The notes below the pieces were generated by a model, which was not told the DNA's origin, searched no databases, and saw only the letters and a list, made by a program, of their open reading frames with translations. Of a stretch of 55,105 bases of DNA, positions 42,047 to 49,436 are shown piece after piece. A program made the position numbers and the translations under genes. Source of the DNA: a virus; the IMG/VR virus record IMGVR_UViG_3300036770_004953, positions 1 through 55,105 of that record; one strand, written 5' to 3'. Numbering within the stretch: the stretch's first letter is position 1; each line of letters starts with the position of its first letter.

Positions 42047-42088
42047 TGGCACACGATTATCACCATCCGCCCTGATCTGTGGTATTCT
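42047..42088 (+). promoter_or_regulatory. -46-box promoter: TGGCAC and extended -10 TATTCT
   Basis: TGGCAC (42047-42052) starts exactly 36 bases before TATTCT (42083-42088), which is preceded by TGG. There is no -35 hexamer. One of five sites of this type (also 47342, 48014, 51999, 52757). Confidence 0.7.
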
Positions 42089-42102
42089 GTCCACAGTTGC
42101 AA

Positions 42103-42441
42103 ATGATTATGCGATTTTTGCTTGCACTGCCTTTGATCTTATCAACCTTGCCTGCAACAGCCGCTGAGCTACAGGTCCGCAACACTTATTGTAATGGTTA
42201 TTATAATAGTGCGGTCAAACGCTGGGACTCTGTTCCCTGTAAGGCTTGGTTTTCCAATCGACGGCTGGTGGGACTTAAATTCCAACTGGCCCCCAACACA
42301 AAGACCTATAATTGGTGGATCGGCCAGGCCACAATTCAACCCGATAAGCGTTGGTCTGAGTGCCTTCGCTACACATCCACTGAAGGTAATCAGTGGCAAT
42401 TCTGCACCGTAAAAAACCCTCAACAACTCAACATCAACTGA
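42103..42441 (+). CDS. secreted small protein
   Basis: A 112-residue protein with a clear signal peptide, MIMRFLLALPLILSTLPATA, probably cut before A-E-L. The mature part has four or five cysteines ('NTYCNGYYN', 'PCKAWF', 'SECLRY', 'FCTVKN') and many tryptophans. The start at 42103 (or ATG 42109) is preferred because the promoter's -10 ends at 42088, leaving a very short leader. Export to the periplasm or thylakoid lumen is expected. Function unknown. Confidence 0.65.
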   Translation: MIMRFLLALPLILSTLPATAAELQVRNTYCNGYYNSAVKRWDSVPCKAWFSNRRLVGLKFQLAPNTKTYNWWIGQATIQPDKRWSECLRYTSTEGNQWQFCTVKNPQQLNIN

Positions 42442-42448
42442 TTTTATT

Positions 42449-43276
42449 ATGGAACTCGTTACCCTTCAACAACTCAATAATCTTATCGAGCGTCATCCTC
42501 TTCCCTTTTTTAATACGCCATTTTTTAGGAACTATCTGGCTAATACAACCGAACAATACCAACAAGAGGAGAACCCTTTCATCAAGGAAACCATTTATGG
42601 TCGTGTCTACTCTATTATTGTGACTGCGAACCAGATCAATAAGGTATGGTCTGATGTGCCTGTTGATTATTATCGGACCTATCTCTCGATGCTGGAGAGC
42701 TTTGTTCAGGTTAAGTTCTTCAATGAGCCTGAAGTGGTTCAATGGTGCCAAGAAAATATGTCTTATCCGACGTTCTTTAATCTGGTCAGCCAAGGACTCG
42801 ATAAGACCGATCTTTCTGTCACCAATAATCTTCTGCGTGATACTTTTAGTCAAATTCAAAAAGTCCTGCAACGAGGATTCAATGTCGCCCGCCCCGAGCG
42901 TTGGCGCCTGAAGGAATTCCACGATCACGTTTCCACCATTTATCTTGAGAAAACCACTGAGAATGTTCCTTTCCCCGAAAAGAGCATTGAAACGCCTTAT
43001 GTTGAGAGTGATTATAAGGTTTACCAGCCAGATGATACCCTGACTCTTGCTAAATGGGCAGCAAAGGTTCGTAACTGTGTTGCCTCTTATGCTGACAAGG
43101 TATTCCAGAAACAGTCGGAAATCGTCTTTGTGGAGCAGAATGGTGCCCCTAAGTTCACAGTCGAGATTGATTATGGCCCTCTGAAAAAGGTAATGTTCAC
43201 ATCAAACAGATTCAGGAATCCTGCAAGGGAATGGGTTGTACCCAAGAGCAAGAACGGGAACACTGCCGCCGAATGA
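42449..43276 (+). CDS. PcfJ-like protein
   Basis: A 275-residue protein. The C-terminal part 'LTLAKWAAKVRNCVASYADKVFQKQSEIVFVEQNGAPKFTVEI' is the PcfJ-like core (family type 'L..W...L.NCVGSY...v..g...i..v...g....tvEi'). PcfJ-like proteins occur on phages and conjugative plasmids; the function is unknown. The N-terminal 190 residues are helical with no match seen. It starts 7 bases after the secreted protein gene, in the same -46-box transcript. Confidence 0.7.
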   Translation: MELVTLQQLNNLIERHPLPFFNTPFFRNYLANTTEQYQQEENPFIKETIYGRVYSIIVTANQINKVWSDVPVDYYRTYLSMLESFVQVKFFNEPEVVQWCQENMSYPTFFNLVSQGLDKTDLSVTNNLLRDTFSQIQKVLQRGFNVARPERWRLKEFHDHVSTIYLEKTTENVPFPEKSIETPYVESDYKVYQPDDTLTLAKWAAKVRNCVASYADKVFQKQSEIVFVEQNGAPKFTVEIDYGPLKKVMFTSNRFRNPAREWVVPKSKNGNTAAE

Positions 43277-43301
43277 TTGAGCGAGCTGTTGGACTTGCGC
43301 G

Positions 43302-43508
43302 ATGAATTGGAAGTTATTAGCCCAAGTTATTGCGTTTCAAGTGGTGGAATTCAGTGTCTTTTGGCTTATTGCCGGCTGGATTCCACTGGCTCTCCCCCAT
43401 TCAACAAAGTTTCTTATTCTTCTTGCTGCTGATGTGGCTTTTACTGAAATGGTCTTTCCTGGGGCATTTGGTTATCTGATTCGACTGATTCTTAAAAAAG
43501 ATGAATGA
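43302..43508 (+). CDS. small two-helix membrane protein
   Basis: A 68-residue protein with two hydrophobic segments, 'LLAQVIAFQVVEFSVFWLIAGWIPLAL' and 'FLILLAADVAFTEMVFPGAFGYLIRLIL', and a basic-acidic end 'KKDE'. Size and layout would suit a class II holin, but there is no direct evidence. It overlaps the first DWRDW gene by 8 bases. Confidence 0.55.
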   Translation: MNWKLLAQVIAFQVVEFSVFWLIAGWIPLALPHSTKFLILLAADVAFTEMVFPGAFGYLIRLILKKDE

Positions 43509-43677
43509 GGACTGGCGTAATTGGGAAGCAGCTAAAGTGACCACGGATGATCAAAAACACGGTGTTTTGATTTCTGTCAAACACCCAGGTAAGTTTCCTT
43601 GTCCAAATTTTGTTAATGATTATGTTGTAGCTGCTCTTTACGTTTATGGAAACACGGAAACCTACGAACTCAAGTGA
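43501..43677 (+). CDS. DWRDW-family micro-protein, copy 1
   Basis: A 58-residue protein: MNEDWRNWEAAKVTTDDQKH, 'VLISVKHPGKFPCPNFVNDYVVAALYVYGNTETYELK'. First of five tandem paralogues that share an N-terminal 'DWRDW', a central 'P..F..DYV' and a C-terminal 'F(x)5-6 E-Y'. It overlaps the membrane protein before it and the next copy after it. Not recognised as any known family. Confidence 0.65.
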   Translation: MNEDWRNWEAAKVTTDDQKHGVLISVKHPGKFPCPNFVNDYVVAALYVYGNTETYELK

Positions 43678-43840
43678 CTGGCGGGATTGGTCTGTTTTAG
43701 ATTTGGGCGATAATTTTTATGCAATCGGTTGCCCAGAACCAATAGGCGCACCAATTGAAGGACCGCCCGACTTCATCGACAATTACATCAATGTAAGAAG
43801 ATTTGTTTTTCACAATAGAGAGACTTATGGAATCAAGTGA
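43646..43840 (+). CDS. DWRDW-family micro-protein, copy 2
   Basis: A 64-residue protein: METRKPTNSSDWRDWSVLDL, 'GDNFYAIGCPEPIGAP', 'PPDFIDNYINVRRFVFHNRETYGIK'. Starts inside copy 1 (32-base overlap) in another frame. It shares a nearly exact 35-bp stretch with copy 3 (CCCGACTTCATCGACAATTA...), so the duplication is recent. Confidence 0.7.
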   Translation: METRKPTNSSDWRDWSVLDLGDNFYAIGCPEPIGAPIEGPPDFIDNYINVRRFVFHNRETYGIK

Positions 43841-44003
43841 CTGGAGGGATTGGTTTGTTACAAAAGTGGGCGATGATTGTTATGCAGTAGCTCGGTTAGG
43901 ACCAACAGGAGCTACACCCGCCTGTCCACCCGACTTCATCGACAATTACATCAATGTAAGAAGATTCTTGTTTTATAATAGTGAGATTTATGGAATCAAG
44001 TGA
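43827..44003 (+). CDS. DWRDW-family micro-protein, copy 3
   Basis: A 58-residue protein: MESSDWRDWFVTKVGDDCYA, 'VARLGPTGATPACPPDFIDNYINVRRFLFYNSEIYGIK'. ATG 43827 preferred to the earlier 43803 because it aligns with the DWRDW start of the other copies. Overlaps copies 2 and 4 by 14 bases each. Confidence 0.7.
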   Translation: MESSDWRDWFVTKVGDDCYAVARLGPTGATPACPPDFIDNYINVRRFLFYNSEIYGIK

Positions 44004-44202
44004 TTGGAGGGATTGGGAAATTAAATTTTATACATTTTCTAATCCAGAATTTGGAACATTCATTCGTTATTTTGCTCAGAATAGGCTTCAAATTGGAGAA
44101 AGAATTGTTTTGAATCCAGAAAGAAGACCCACTTACGTCAATAATGCCATAATTTTTCGTGAATTTATTGATAAACATCGTGCAGATTATCCATTAACGT
44201 GA
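43990..44202 (+). CDS. DWRDW-family micro-protein, copy 4
   Basis: A 70-residue protein: MESSDWRDWEIKFYTFSNPE, 'FGTFIRYFAQNRLQIGE', 'YVNNAIIFREFIDKHRADYPL'. The N-terminus is nearly the same as in copy 3 at both protein and DNA level (ATGGAATCAAGTGA), but the middle has diverged completely. Overlaps the next copy by 4 bases (GTGA). Confidence 0.65.
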   Translation: MESSDWRDWEIKFYTFSNPEFGTFIRYFAQNRLQIGERIVLNPERRPTYVNNAIIFREFIDKHRADYPLT

Positions 44203-44429
44203 AACACTCATTAATAAAACAACTAATAAAAACAGAAACCTGGAGAGATTGGAAACTTATTGTTCGTGGTGCTTATACTGGCTTTACATACACCATAATT
44301 AGTCCCCACTGGAGAAAACTCATTAATGATTATTCAGTGCCCAATTACATAGAAGATTATGTTGAGGCAAAAGTTTTCTTTATAACAAATAAAAACGAAT
44401 TTAACTTAGACTTTACCAATTATGATTAG
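44199..44429 (+). CDS. DWRDW-family micro-protein, copy 5
   Basis: A 76-residue protein starting with GTG at 44199 (or ATG-less overlap): 'KHSLIKQLIKTETWRDWKLIV', 'FTYTIISPHWRKLINDYSVPNYIEDYVEAKVFFITNKNEFNL'. The most diverged member; the W-R-D-W and the 'P.YI.DYV.A..F' pattern are kept. Overlaps the next gene by 8 bases. Confidence 0.6.
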   Translation: MKHSLIKQLIKTETWRDWKLIVRGAYTGFTYTIISPHWRKLINDYSVPNYIEDYVEAKVFFITNKNEFNLDFTNYD

Positions 44430-44805
44430 CAAACCAATTCTATCAAAAAGTTCAGTAAAAATGAGTTACTTTGAGTATCTGTTTACTCATTGCATCCCAA
44501 CGGGATTTCAATCATTCCGTAGGGCAATTTATTTTTGGATTAAACTCCTTCAAGGCGACATTTCTGATTATGCCTTCTACAAAGAAAAGTTTAATGACAC
44601 AGATGAGGATCTCTTTCAAATGGTAAGAGAATCTTTCTGGGCAGAACTGGAAGATGATGTGCTACCCAAGGAATTCTTAGAAGGTCTTATGCAACAAGTC
44701 GAGGATATTAACAATGGAACGGTCGAACTACATACCTTCAGGAGTTTTGATGAATTTATGAAAGAGCTGGATGAAATTGAAGCTGAAAACGATTATGAAA
44801 TTTGA
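44422..44805 (+). CDS. hypothetical acidic protein
   Basis: A 127-residue protein: 'MISKPILSKSSVKMSYFEYL', then 'FRRAIYFWIKLLQGDISDYAFYKEKFNDTDEDLFQMVRESFWAELEDDVLPKEFLEGLMQQVEDI'. Helical and acidic, no recognised family. A second ATG at 44461 (MSYFEYL) is possible. It overlaps the phosphoesterase gene by 11 bases. Confidence 0.55.
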   Translation: MISKPILSKSSVKMSYFEYLFTHCIPTGFQSFRRAIYFWIKLLQGDISDYAFYKEKFNDTDEDLFQMVRESFWAELEDDVLPKEFLEGLMQQVEDINNGTVELHTFRSFDEFMKELDEIEAENDYEI

Positions 44806-45499
44806 CACTGTATTTGTATCAGATGTTCACTTAGGAACATCCAGATGCAATTCTAAAAAGTTTTTATCTTTCCTTAAACAACTCAAAACCAAAAAACTCG
44901 TTCTTGTTGGTGACATTTTAGATTTTTATTGCTTGGAAAAATATAAAACCAATTGGACAAGAGAACACACGTCCTGCTTCCACGAGCTAATTAAACTTGC
45001 CAATAATGGTACCGAGATTGTTTATGTAACGGGTAATCATGATTCAACTCTTAGGCGTTACACAGACTTTCGTTACTTAAATTTTTCTCTTGTCGATGAG
45101 TACACCCATACGGATGCTAATGGTAAGAAATTTCTGTGTGTCCACGGTGATAAACACTCAGGTTATTCATCAGGATCTTGGAGGCAGCTTATTTTTAATA
45201 AGGGTTATGAATACATTACGCCTCTACATCAATTCCTTAAAAAGGCATTTGGCTTTTCATTAATTCATTACTTGCAGCATCATAAGAGAGCAAGACGTTA
45301 CATCAATCGTTATGCAGAGGATCTTGTTAATTATTGCAAATCAAAGCAAGATAATTATTCTGGCGTAATTTGCGGACACATTCATTTTTCTGAGATTAAG
45401 AATGTTAATAATTACCTTTACATGTGTTGTGGAGATTTTTGTGACACTTGCACTTATCTAACAGAACGCAATGGCATTTATGAATCTCAGCAACATTAA
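44795..45499 (+). CDS. metallophosphoesterase, LpxH/UDP-diacylglucosamine hydrolase-like
   Basis: A 234-residue calcineurin-type phosphoesterase with the whole metal set: 'SDVHLG' (D-x-H), 'LVGDILDFY' (GD), 'VTGNHD', 'CVHGD' and 'ICGHIH'. The plan with the long helical insert 'SSGSWRQLIFNKGYEYITPLHQFLKKAFGF' fits UDP-2,3-diacylglucosamine diphosphatase (LpxH) relatives, but phages use such enzymes also on nucleic acids or cyclic nucleotides. The start ATG 44795 is chosen from the 44771 frame since it precedes the conserved strand. Three cysteines at the end ('MCCGDFCDTC') are unusual. Confidence 0.85.
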   Translation: MKFDTVFVSDVHLGTSRCNSKKFLSFLKQLKTKKLVLVGDILDFYCLEKYKTNWTREHTSCFHELIKLANNGTEIVYVTGNHDSTLRRYTDFRYLNFSLVDEYTHTDANGKKFLCVHGDKHSGYSSGSWRQLIFNKGYEYITPLHQFLKKAFGFSLIHYLQHHKRARRYINRYAEDLVNYCKSKQDNYSGVICGHIHFSEIKNVNNYLYMCCGDFCDTCTYLTERNGIYESQQH

Positions 45500-45588
45500 T
45501 CCATCCGTAAAATCATAACAATAATCCAAGCAGTAGAAATAAGGCCTAGACCAATTAAGCCAATTACAGACCAAACAGGATCAGTCAT
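45496..45588 (-). CDS. 30-residue single-pass membrane peptide, minus strand
   Basis: On the minus strand ATG 45588 opens MTDPVWSVIGLIGLGLISTA, then 'WIIVMILRMD'. One membrane helix with short charged ends. A minus-strand CTAAATA late promoter lies 18 bases before the ATG, which argues for a real gene. The size is that of cyanobacterial small photosystem or cytochrome subunits, but no family is recognised. It overlaps the phosphoesterase stop by 4 bases. Confidence 0.55.
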   Translation of the reverse strand: MTDPVWSVIGLIGLGLISTAWIIVMILRMD

Positions 45589-45605
45589 CTTAGTAAAACA
45601 ATTTT

Positions 45606-45612
45606 TATTTAG
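45606..45612 (-). promoter_or_regulatory. late promoter CTAAATA, minus strand
   Basis: The complement of 45606-45612 reads CTAAATA followed by AAAA. It serves the 30-residue membrane peptide; the divergent + gene begins at 45616. Confidence 0.6.
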
Positions 45613-45615
45613 TAA

Positions 45616-45819
45616 ATGGAAATCTTTATCTTTTGGGTGTTCACACTCATTCTCTCTTTTAATCTTGGTTATAGGTTTAAAAGAAAACGTTTACCTAAGC
45701 CAAAACATCCTCATAGTCCCATTGATGGACCATTCACACCTAAACCGGAAATTACTCCTAAAGGGCTGAAAAAGCCAGAATTTCCTCCACCTAGACTCAT
45801 TAGAGAGGATTTTTTATGA
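45616..45819 (+). CDS. single-pass membrane protein with proline-rich tail
   Basis: A 67-residue protein: hydrophobic N-terminus MEIFIFWVFTLILSFNLGY, a basic stop-transfer 'RFKRKRLPKPK', then a proline-rich tail 'HPHSPIDGPFTPKPEITPKGLKKPEFPPPRLIRE'. Similar to small inner-membrane accessory proteins; spanin-like proteins can have this plan but usually contain a longer periplasmic helix. Overlaps the next gene by 4 bases. Confidence 0.6.
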   Translation: MEIFIFWVFTLILSFNLGYRFKRKRLPKPKHPHSPIDGPFTPKPEITPKGLKKPEFPPPRLIREDFL

Positions 45820-45911
45820 TGGATGATCTAAATTGGTTCAACATCCTAATTGATCTCTACATCATCTACATTGGGTTTAATTATGGCAAAAAGCCACAGG
45901 ACGACGCTTAA
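45816..45911 (+). CDS. 31-residue membrane-associated peptide
   Basis: ATG 45816 (ATGA overlap) opens MMDDLNWFNILIDLYIIYIG, then 'FNYGKKPQDDA'. One hydrophobic helix. Coupling by overlap and an AGAGAGGA ribosome site in front support it. Confidence 0.5.
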   Translation: MMDDLNWFNILIDLYIIYIGFNYGKKPQDDA

Positions 45912-45978
45912 AGAGCAGTTCCACTACATCTACATCACATTAAAAGAGACGATCCGAATCCTAAATAACAAGAGATAA
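45883..45978 (+). CDS. 31-residue basic peptide
   Basis: ATG 45883 opens MAKSHRTTLKEQFHYIYITL, then 'KETIRILNNKR'. It overlaps the preceding peptide by 29 bases and contains a late promoter (CTAAATAA, 45961). Weak support: only length, overlap and composition. Confidence 0.3.
   Translation: MAKSHRTTLKEQFHYIYITLKETIRILNNKR
45961..45968 (+). promoter_or_regulatory. late promoter CTAAATAA
   Basis: CTAAATAA 35 bases before the ATG of the hydrolase gene at 46003. Confidence 0.6.
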
Positions 45979-46002
45979 TAAGCGTTTGAATTGGTTATTC
46001 CG

Positions 46003-46911
46003 ATGATCGACTTTAACTCACCTGTTGAAGCGGGTTCTAAATGGTTTGAAATCAATAATAAACCTCTTGTTCTAGGTGGAGATCACACCTGGAATAATGT
46101 TGTTTCAATGGGCGGACAACTGGCACCATTGGGTTCTGGTAACTTTGAAAGATTATGGACTTATGAGGCCTCAAAGGTTAATACAGACTTTGGCGCAAGA
46201 TGGGATACAGATAAGATTCTTGATGCGTCTCCTATCCCTTGGACAAGAAGAAAAAGAAAGTTTGATTTAGAAGAGGTTAATCCTGCTTATTTAAAGAGAC
46301 TAGAATCTAGAGTCAAACGTGCCCTAAGACAAGGAAAAGTAGCAGCGGTTAATCTTTTTGAAGGTTCTCTTGTTTCTCGTAGCTGGGAATGGCACGCCTT
46401 TAATCCAAGAAACAACAGACAAAAAGCTGGTCCAGACAATCATTATGAGGTCCACACAAAAGGTCCCTGGAATAAGTACCAACTAAGGTATGTAAGAACT
46501 GTTATTGATAGACTTGAGAAATACAATAATGTTATTTACGAGGTAGGAAACGAACCGCAAGGAAGAGCCGCCTCTATTGAATGGTCCAAGATGATTATTA
46601 AAAAGGTAAATTCCTGGACCAAAAAACCAATTGGAGCAACTCACGTTCCACATACAAGTTATACTTGGATGCTTGATTCGGGTGCCGATTGGATTTCACC
46701 TGTTGTTTCACCTTATACTAGACCCAACTTTAGAGGTCCAGTTGTTTTTGATACTGATCATAGTTGGCCTTTAAGAAGCAATGTGACTGGCCTTAGGGCA
46801 GCTATTAACAGTGGTATGATTCCTTGGGTTATGGATAGCCACAATAATTACGTCCTCGTTGGCCCTAGTCAAAAGACGGATAAGGACATTATTACTGGAC
46901 TAATCAGCTGA
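46003..46911 (+). CDS. glycoside-hydrolase-like TIM-barrel protein
   Basis: A 302-residue protein. 'KPLVLGGDHTWNNVVSMGG' near the start and above all 'RYVRTVIDRLEKYNNVIYEVGNEPQG' carry the signature N-E-P, in which E is the acid/base of clan-A glycosidases (GH5 and relatives). 'ATHVPHTSYTWMLDSGADWIS' and 'VVFDTDHSW' continue the barrel. The nucleophile glutamate near the C-terminus is not obvious ('IPWVMDSHNN'), so it may be inactive or belong to a related non-hydrolytic group. No signal peptide. A late promoter in front suggests a virion enzyme acting on capsule or slime. Start: ATG 46003 rather than TTG 45991. Confidence 0.72.
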   Translation: MIDFNSPVEAGSKWFEINNKPLVLGGDHTWNNVVSMGGQLAPLGSGNFERLWTYEASKVNTDFGARWDTDKILDASPIPWTRRKRKFDLEEVNPAYLKRLESRVKRALRQGKVAAVNLFEGSLVSRSWEWHAFNPRNNRQKAGPDNHYEVHTKGPWNKYQLRYVRTVIDRLEKYNNVIYEVGNEPQGRAASIEWSKMIIKKVNSWTKKPIGATHVPHTSYTWMLDSGADWISPVVSPYTRPNFRGPVVFDTDHSWPLRSNVTGLRAAINSGMIPWVMDSHNNYVLVGPSQKTDKDIITGLIS

Positions 46912-47339
46912 TGCAGTTCAACTTTGGTAATAAAAAATCCTTAAAGAAGGTTGTTATCAATACCTTATTGTTCAGTGGCATCATAGCCCTTGTTTCTCAA
47001 TGCACTGGTATTGATGAAAAAGACCTAACCGATCTTGTTGATGAGATCAATCGAGAGTGGGTTAAAAATGATGCTGTTAATGAGCAGATTATTACCAATC
47101 CAGAATTACTTGAAAGGCGCATTGAAAGAGATGTTGATAAGGCAATAGAGACCTATCAACATCAAGTTGTAGAGCCACCTAAGATGACGGATAAGCAGAT
47201 TCTAAAAGAGGCAGAAAAGTTTAATCCAATTCAACAGCAGATTATCAAAGAGGCAATTTATTATGAACTACCCAAAGATGGCAGCAGAGCCCAGGATCTT
47301 CTTGGACCGCCAATGGGAATCAGATTGGACGCTAATTAA
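46911..47339 (+). CDS. membrane- or lipid-anchored protein, helical
   Basis: A 142-residue protein. 'KKVVINTLLFSGIIALVSQC' has the look of a lipoprotein signal with a possible lipobox cysteine, or of a plain membrane helix. The rest is charged and helical ('DLVDEINREWVKNDAVNEQIITNPELLERRIERDVDKAIETYQHQVVEPPKM'). It overlaps the hydrolase stop (1 base), so the two are co-translated. An anchor for the hydrolase or a spanin-like part is possible. Confidence 0.55.
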   Translation: MQFNFGNKKSLKKVVINTLLFSGIIALVSQCTGIDEKDLTDLVDEINREWVKNDAVNEQIITNPELLERRIERDVDKAIETYQHQVVEPPKMTDKQILKEAEKFNPIQQQIIKEAIYYELPKDGSRAQDLLGPPMGIRLDAN

Positions 47340-47341
47340 AC

Positions 47342-47383
47342 TGGCACACAATTCCAACTAAACCCCTTTGTCTGTGTTATTAT
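47342..47383 (+). promoter_or_regulatory. -46-box promoter: TGGCAC and extended -10 TATTAT
   Basis: TGGCAC (47342-47347), TATTAT (47378-47383) preceded by TGT. Distance between the two boxes 36 bases start to start. It precedes the exonuclease gene by 21 bases. Confidence 0.75.
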
Positions 47384-47404
47384 GAGTTCAGTTGAGGAAT
47401 CATT

Positions 47405-48001
47405 ATGCGCGACCAGAATTATCTGGCTCTTGATCTAGAGTACAATTCAGATGGAAAAACTGGCACCCAGGATATTATTCAAGTTGGCCTGTGTGTCGGT
47501 TCGCCTGTCTCTGGAATTCATTATAAGGAACAATTTTTTGTTAAACCATCAAACAAGGAGGTTGTTCTTTATCCTTTTATAACTAAGCTAACGGGAATTA
47601 CCCAAGAAGACTACGATGCTAATTCAATTAGTTGGTCTACTGTTGTAGATGAAATTCGTCGGCTTAACGAGAATTATAAGTTCTTTGTTAATCCTGTCAC
47701 CTGGGGAATCGGAGATTCTTATGATCTCATTAAAACCGTAAAAGAAGAAAATCTTGATTTCCCATTCTTTGGTCGTCGGATTATTGATGTTAAGCATCTT
47801 TTCCTCTTTATTGAATGTGCCAACGGTCGGGTAATGAGCGGGGGTCTTTCATCTGCTATGGGCAAGCACAAGCTACAGTTTCAAGGTAAGTCTCACAGGG
47901 CAGATAACGATGCCTATAACACTCTAATTTTCTACTTCCATCTACTTAAACGGCAGAAGCTGCTCGAAGACACTATCAAGTCTTTCAAAACCCTTCCGTG
48001 A
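47405..48001 (+). CDS. DEDDh 3'-5' exonuclease (exoribonuclease-like)
   Basis: A 198-residue DnaQ/ERI-like nuclease: ExoI 'ALDLEYN' (D-x-E), 'LTGITQEDYD', 'VTWGIGDSYDL' (ExoII D), and 'HRADNDAYNT' (ExoIII H and D). ERI1 and KapD-type members trim RNA ends; DnaQ-type ones proofread DNA. A lone, non-polymerase member beside an RNA ligase favours RNA trimming, which is inference. Good ribosome site TTGAGGAA. The promoter is of the -46-box type. Confidence 0.85.
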   Translation: MRDQNYLALDLEYNSDGKTGTQDIIQVGLCVGSPVSGIHYKEQFFVKPSNKEVVLYPFITKLTGITQEDYDANSISWSTVVDEIRRLNENYKFFVNPVTWGIGDSYDLIKTVKEENLDFPFFGRRIIDVKHLFLFIECANGRVMSGGLSSAMGKHKLQFQGKSHRADNDAYNTLIFYFHLLKRQKLLEDTIKSFKTLP

Positions 48002-48013
48002 CAGTCTAACAAC

Positions 48014-48055
48014 TGGCACACAAAATCATCCAAACCACCATTTTTCTGCTACTAT
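48014..48055 (+). promoter_or_regulatory. -46-box promoter: TGGCAC and extended -10 TACTAT
   Basis: TGGCAC (48014-48019), TACTAT (48050-48055) preceded by TGC. Same 36-base distance. It precedes the RNA ligase by 21 bases. Confidence 0.75.
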
Positions 48056-48076
48056 AACCCCAGTTATTCAATCGTT

Positions 48077-49423
48077 ATGCTTCAAATCTCTGAAAAGGCC
48101 AATGTCAACTACTTGGCAAAAGTCGTAAAACTTGCCAATCTCCGTAAGCACACCAATGCCGATCGGTTGCAAGTCGCTACTATTGATGGTAATAATGTTA
48201 TTACCAGTCTTGATGCTCAAGAGGGTATGCTTTATGTGTACTTCCCTCTTGAGTCTGCTATCAATAAGGAATACTTGTCTTATAGCAATGCCTTCGCTTC
48301 GAAAGAGCTGAACTCTAATCCTGAGGTAAAGGGTTATTTCCCCAATACCGGACGTGTGCGAGCAGCTCGCCTTCGGGGAGAACGATCTGAAGGATACATT
48401 GTTCCTGTCACCGACATTAGCCGTTGGCTGAAGGATGCTTATGGTAAAGAAATGACCTTTACCGAAGAACACGCCAATACCGAGTTTGATCTGGTCTGTG
48501 ACATTAAACTGTGTGAAAAGTACGTTAACCGTGAGCAGCTAATTCGTGAACGTAAGGAAAACAAAAACACCAAGAAGAAGGCCAAAGTATCTCGACTTGT
48601 GGATGATCAATTCCATTTCCACATTGATACACCTCAACTCAAGAAGTTTATTCACGAGGTTAATCCCGATGATTACATCCACATCAGCCGTAAATTGCAC
48701 GGCACTTCTGCAATCATCAGCCGGGTTCTTTGTGTCAAACCTTTGACTTGGTATGAGAAGCTTCTTAAGCGCCTCAAACTTAACATTGTTGATACTCATT
48801 ATGATCTGGTCTACAGCAGCCGTAAGGTTGTTAAGAACGGTTACCTTAATGAGGAAGAAGCTAACCACAACCATTACTACAGCAGCGATGTTTGGGGTGA
48901 TTGTGCCAAGAAGTATGAGCACTGCCTAAAAGATGGTATTTCCCTTTATGGTGAAATTGTAGGCTTTACCACTGATGGTTCTGCCATCCAAAAAGGATAC
49001 GATTATGGTTGTGCTCCTAATACGTTTGACTTCTATGTCTACCGAGTAACTTATACCTCTCCTTCCGGGGATGTTTATGAGTTCACCCCACGGCAGATGG
49101 AGGCTTATTGTGCCAAGTATGGTATTAAGACCGTTCCTCTAATCTATTATGGTAAGGCCCGCGATTTTTATGACATTTCTGTTAATGATCATTGGCACGA
49201 GACTTTCCTTCAAAAACTTTGCGATGATTATCTAGAATTAGACTGCACTCTTTGCTCTAATTCTGTTCCAGATGAAGGTATCTGCCTGAGGGTAGATAAG
49301 CCTCTCGACATTCAAGTCTACAAACTCAAGAGCTTCCGATTCTTTGAGCGAGAGACTAAACTTCTAGATGAAGGAGTTGTTGACTTGGAAACTTTTGAGG
49401 CAGAGTCCCAAGAAGATTCTTAA
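48077..49423 (+). CDS. RNA ligase, Rnl5/DraRnl-like
   Basis: A 448-residue ATP-dependent RNA ligase. The N-terminal OB-type domain ('NYLAKVVKLANLRKHTNADRLQVATIDG', about residues 10-130) precedes the nucleotidyltransferase core: motif I KLHGT with AMP-accepting K206, motif III-type 'GISLYGEIVG', motif IV 'DEGICLRV', motif V 'QVYKLKSFRF'. An N-terminal OB domain is the mark of Deinococcus RNA ligase DraRnl and its phage relatives, in contrast to T4 Rnl1/Rnl2. It seals nicks or broken RNAs, for example tRNAs cut by host defence. Neighbouring exonuclease, NAD and Ro genes support an RNA-repair block. Confidence 0.9.
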   Translation: MLQISEKANVNYLAKVVKLANLRKHTNADRLQVATIDGNNVITSLDAQEGMLYVYFPLESAINKEYLSYSNAFASKELNSNPEVKGYFPNTGRVRAARLRGERSEGYIVPVTDISRWLKDAYGKEMTFTEEHANTEFDLVCDIKLCEKYVNREQLIRERKENKNTKKKAKVSRLVDDQFHFHIDTPQLKKFIHEVNPDDYIHISRKLHGTSAIISRVLCVKPLTWYEKLLKRLKLNIVDTHYDLVYSSRKVVKNGYLNEEEANHNHYYSSDVWGDCAKKYEHCLKDGISLYGEIVGFTTDGSAIQKGYDYGCAPNTFDFYVYRVTYTSPSGDVYEFTPRQMEAYCAKYGIKTVPLIYYGKARDFYDISVNDHWHETFLQKLCDDYLELDCTLCSNSVPDEGICLRVDKPLDIQVYKLKSFRFFERETKLLDEGVVDLETFEAESQEDS

Positions 49424-49425
49424 GT

Positions 49426-49433
49426 CTAAATAA
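49426..49433 (+). promoter_or_regulatory. late promoter CTAAATAA
   Basis: CTAAATAA directly after the ligase stop codon, 53 bases before the NMN adenylyltransferase ATG. A hairpin follows. Confidence 0.65.
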
Positions 49434-49436
49434 ACC

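Noticed and set aside
42047-42052. Sigma-54 promoters from the TGGCAC boxes
   Set aside because: No GC/TTGC element follows at the -12 distance; cyanobacteria lack sigma-54. The fixed 36-nt spacing to a sigma-70-type extended -10 fits better.
42434-42928. Antisense frame of 164 codons opposite the PcfJ-like gene
   Set aside because: Sense frame has the PcfJ-like core, a promoter and coupling to its neighbour; the antisense has none.
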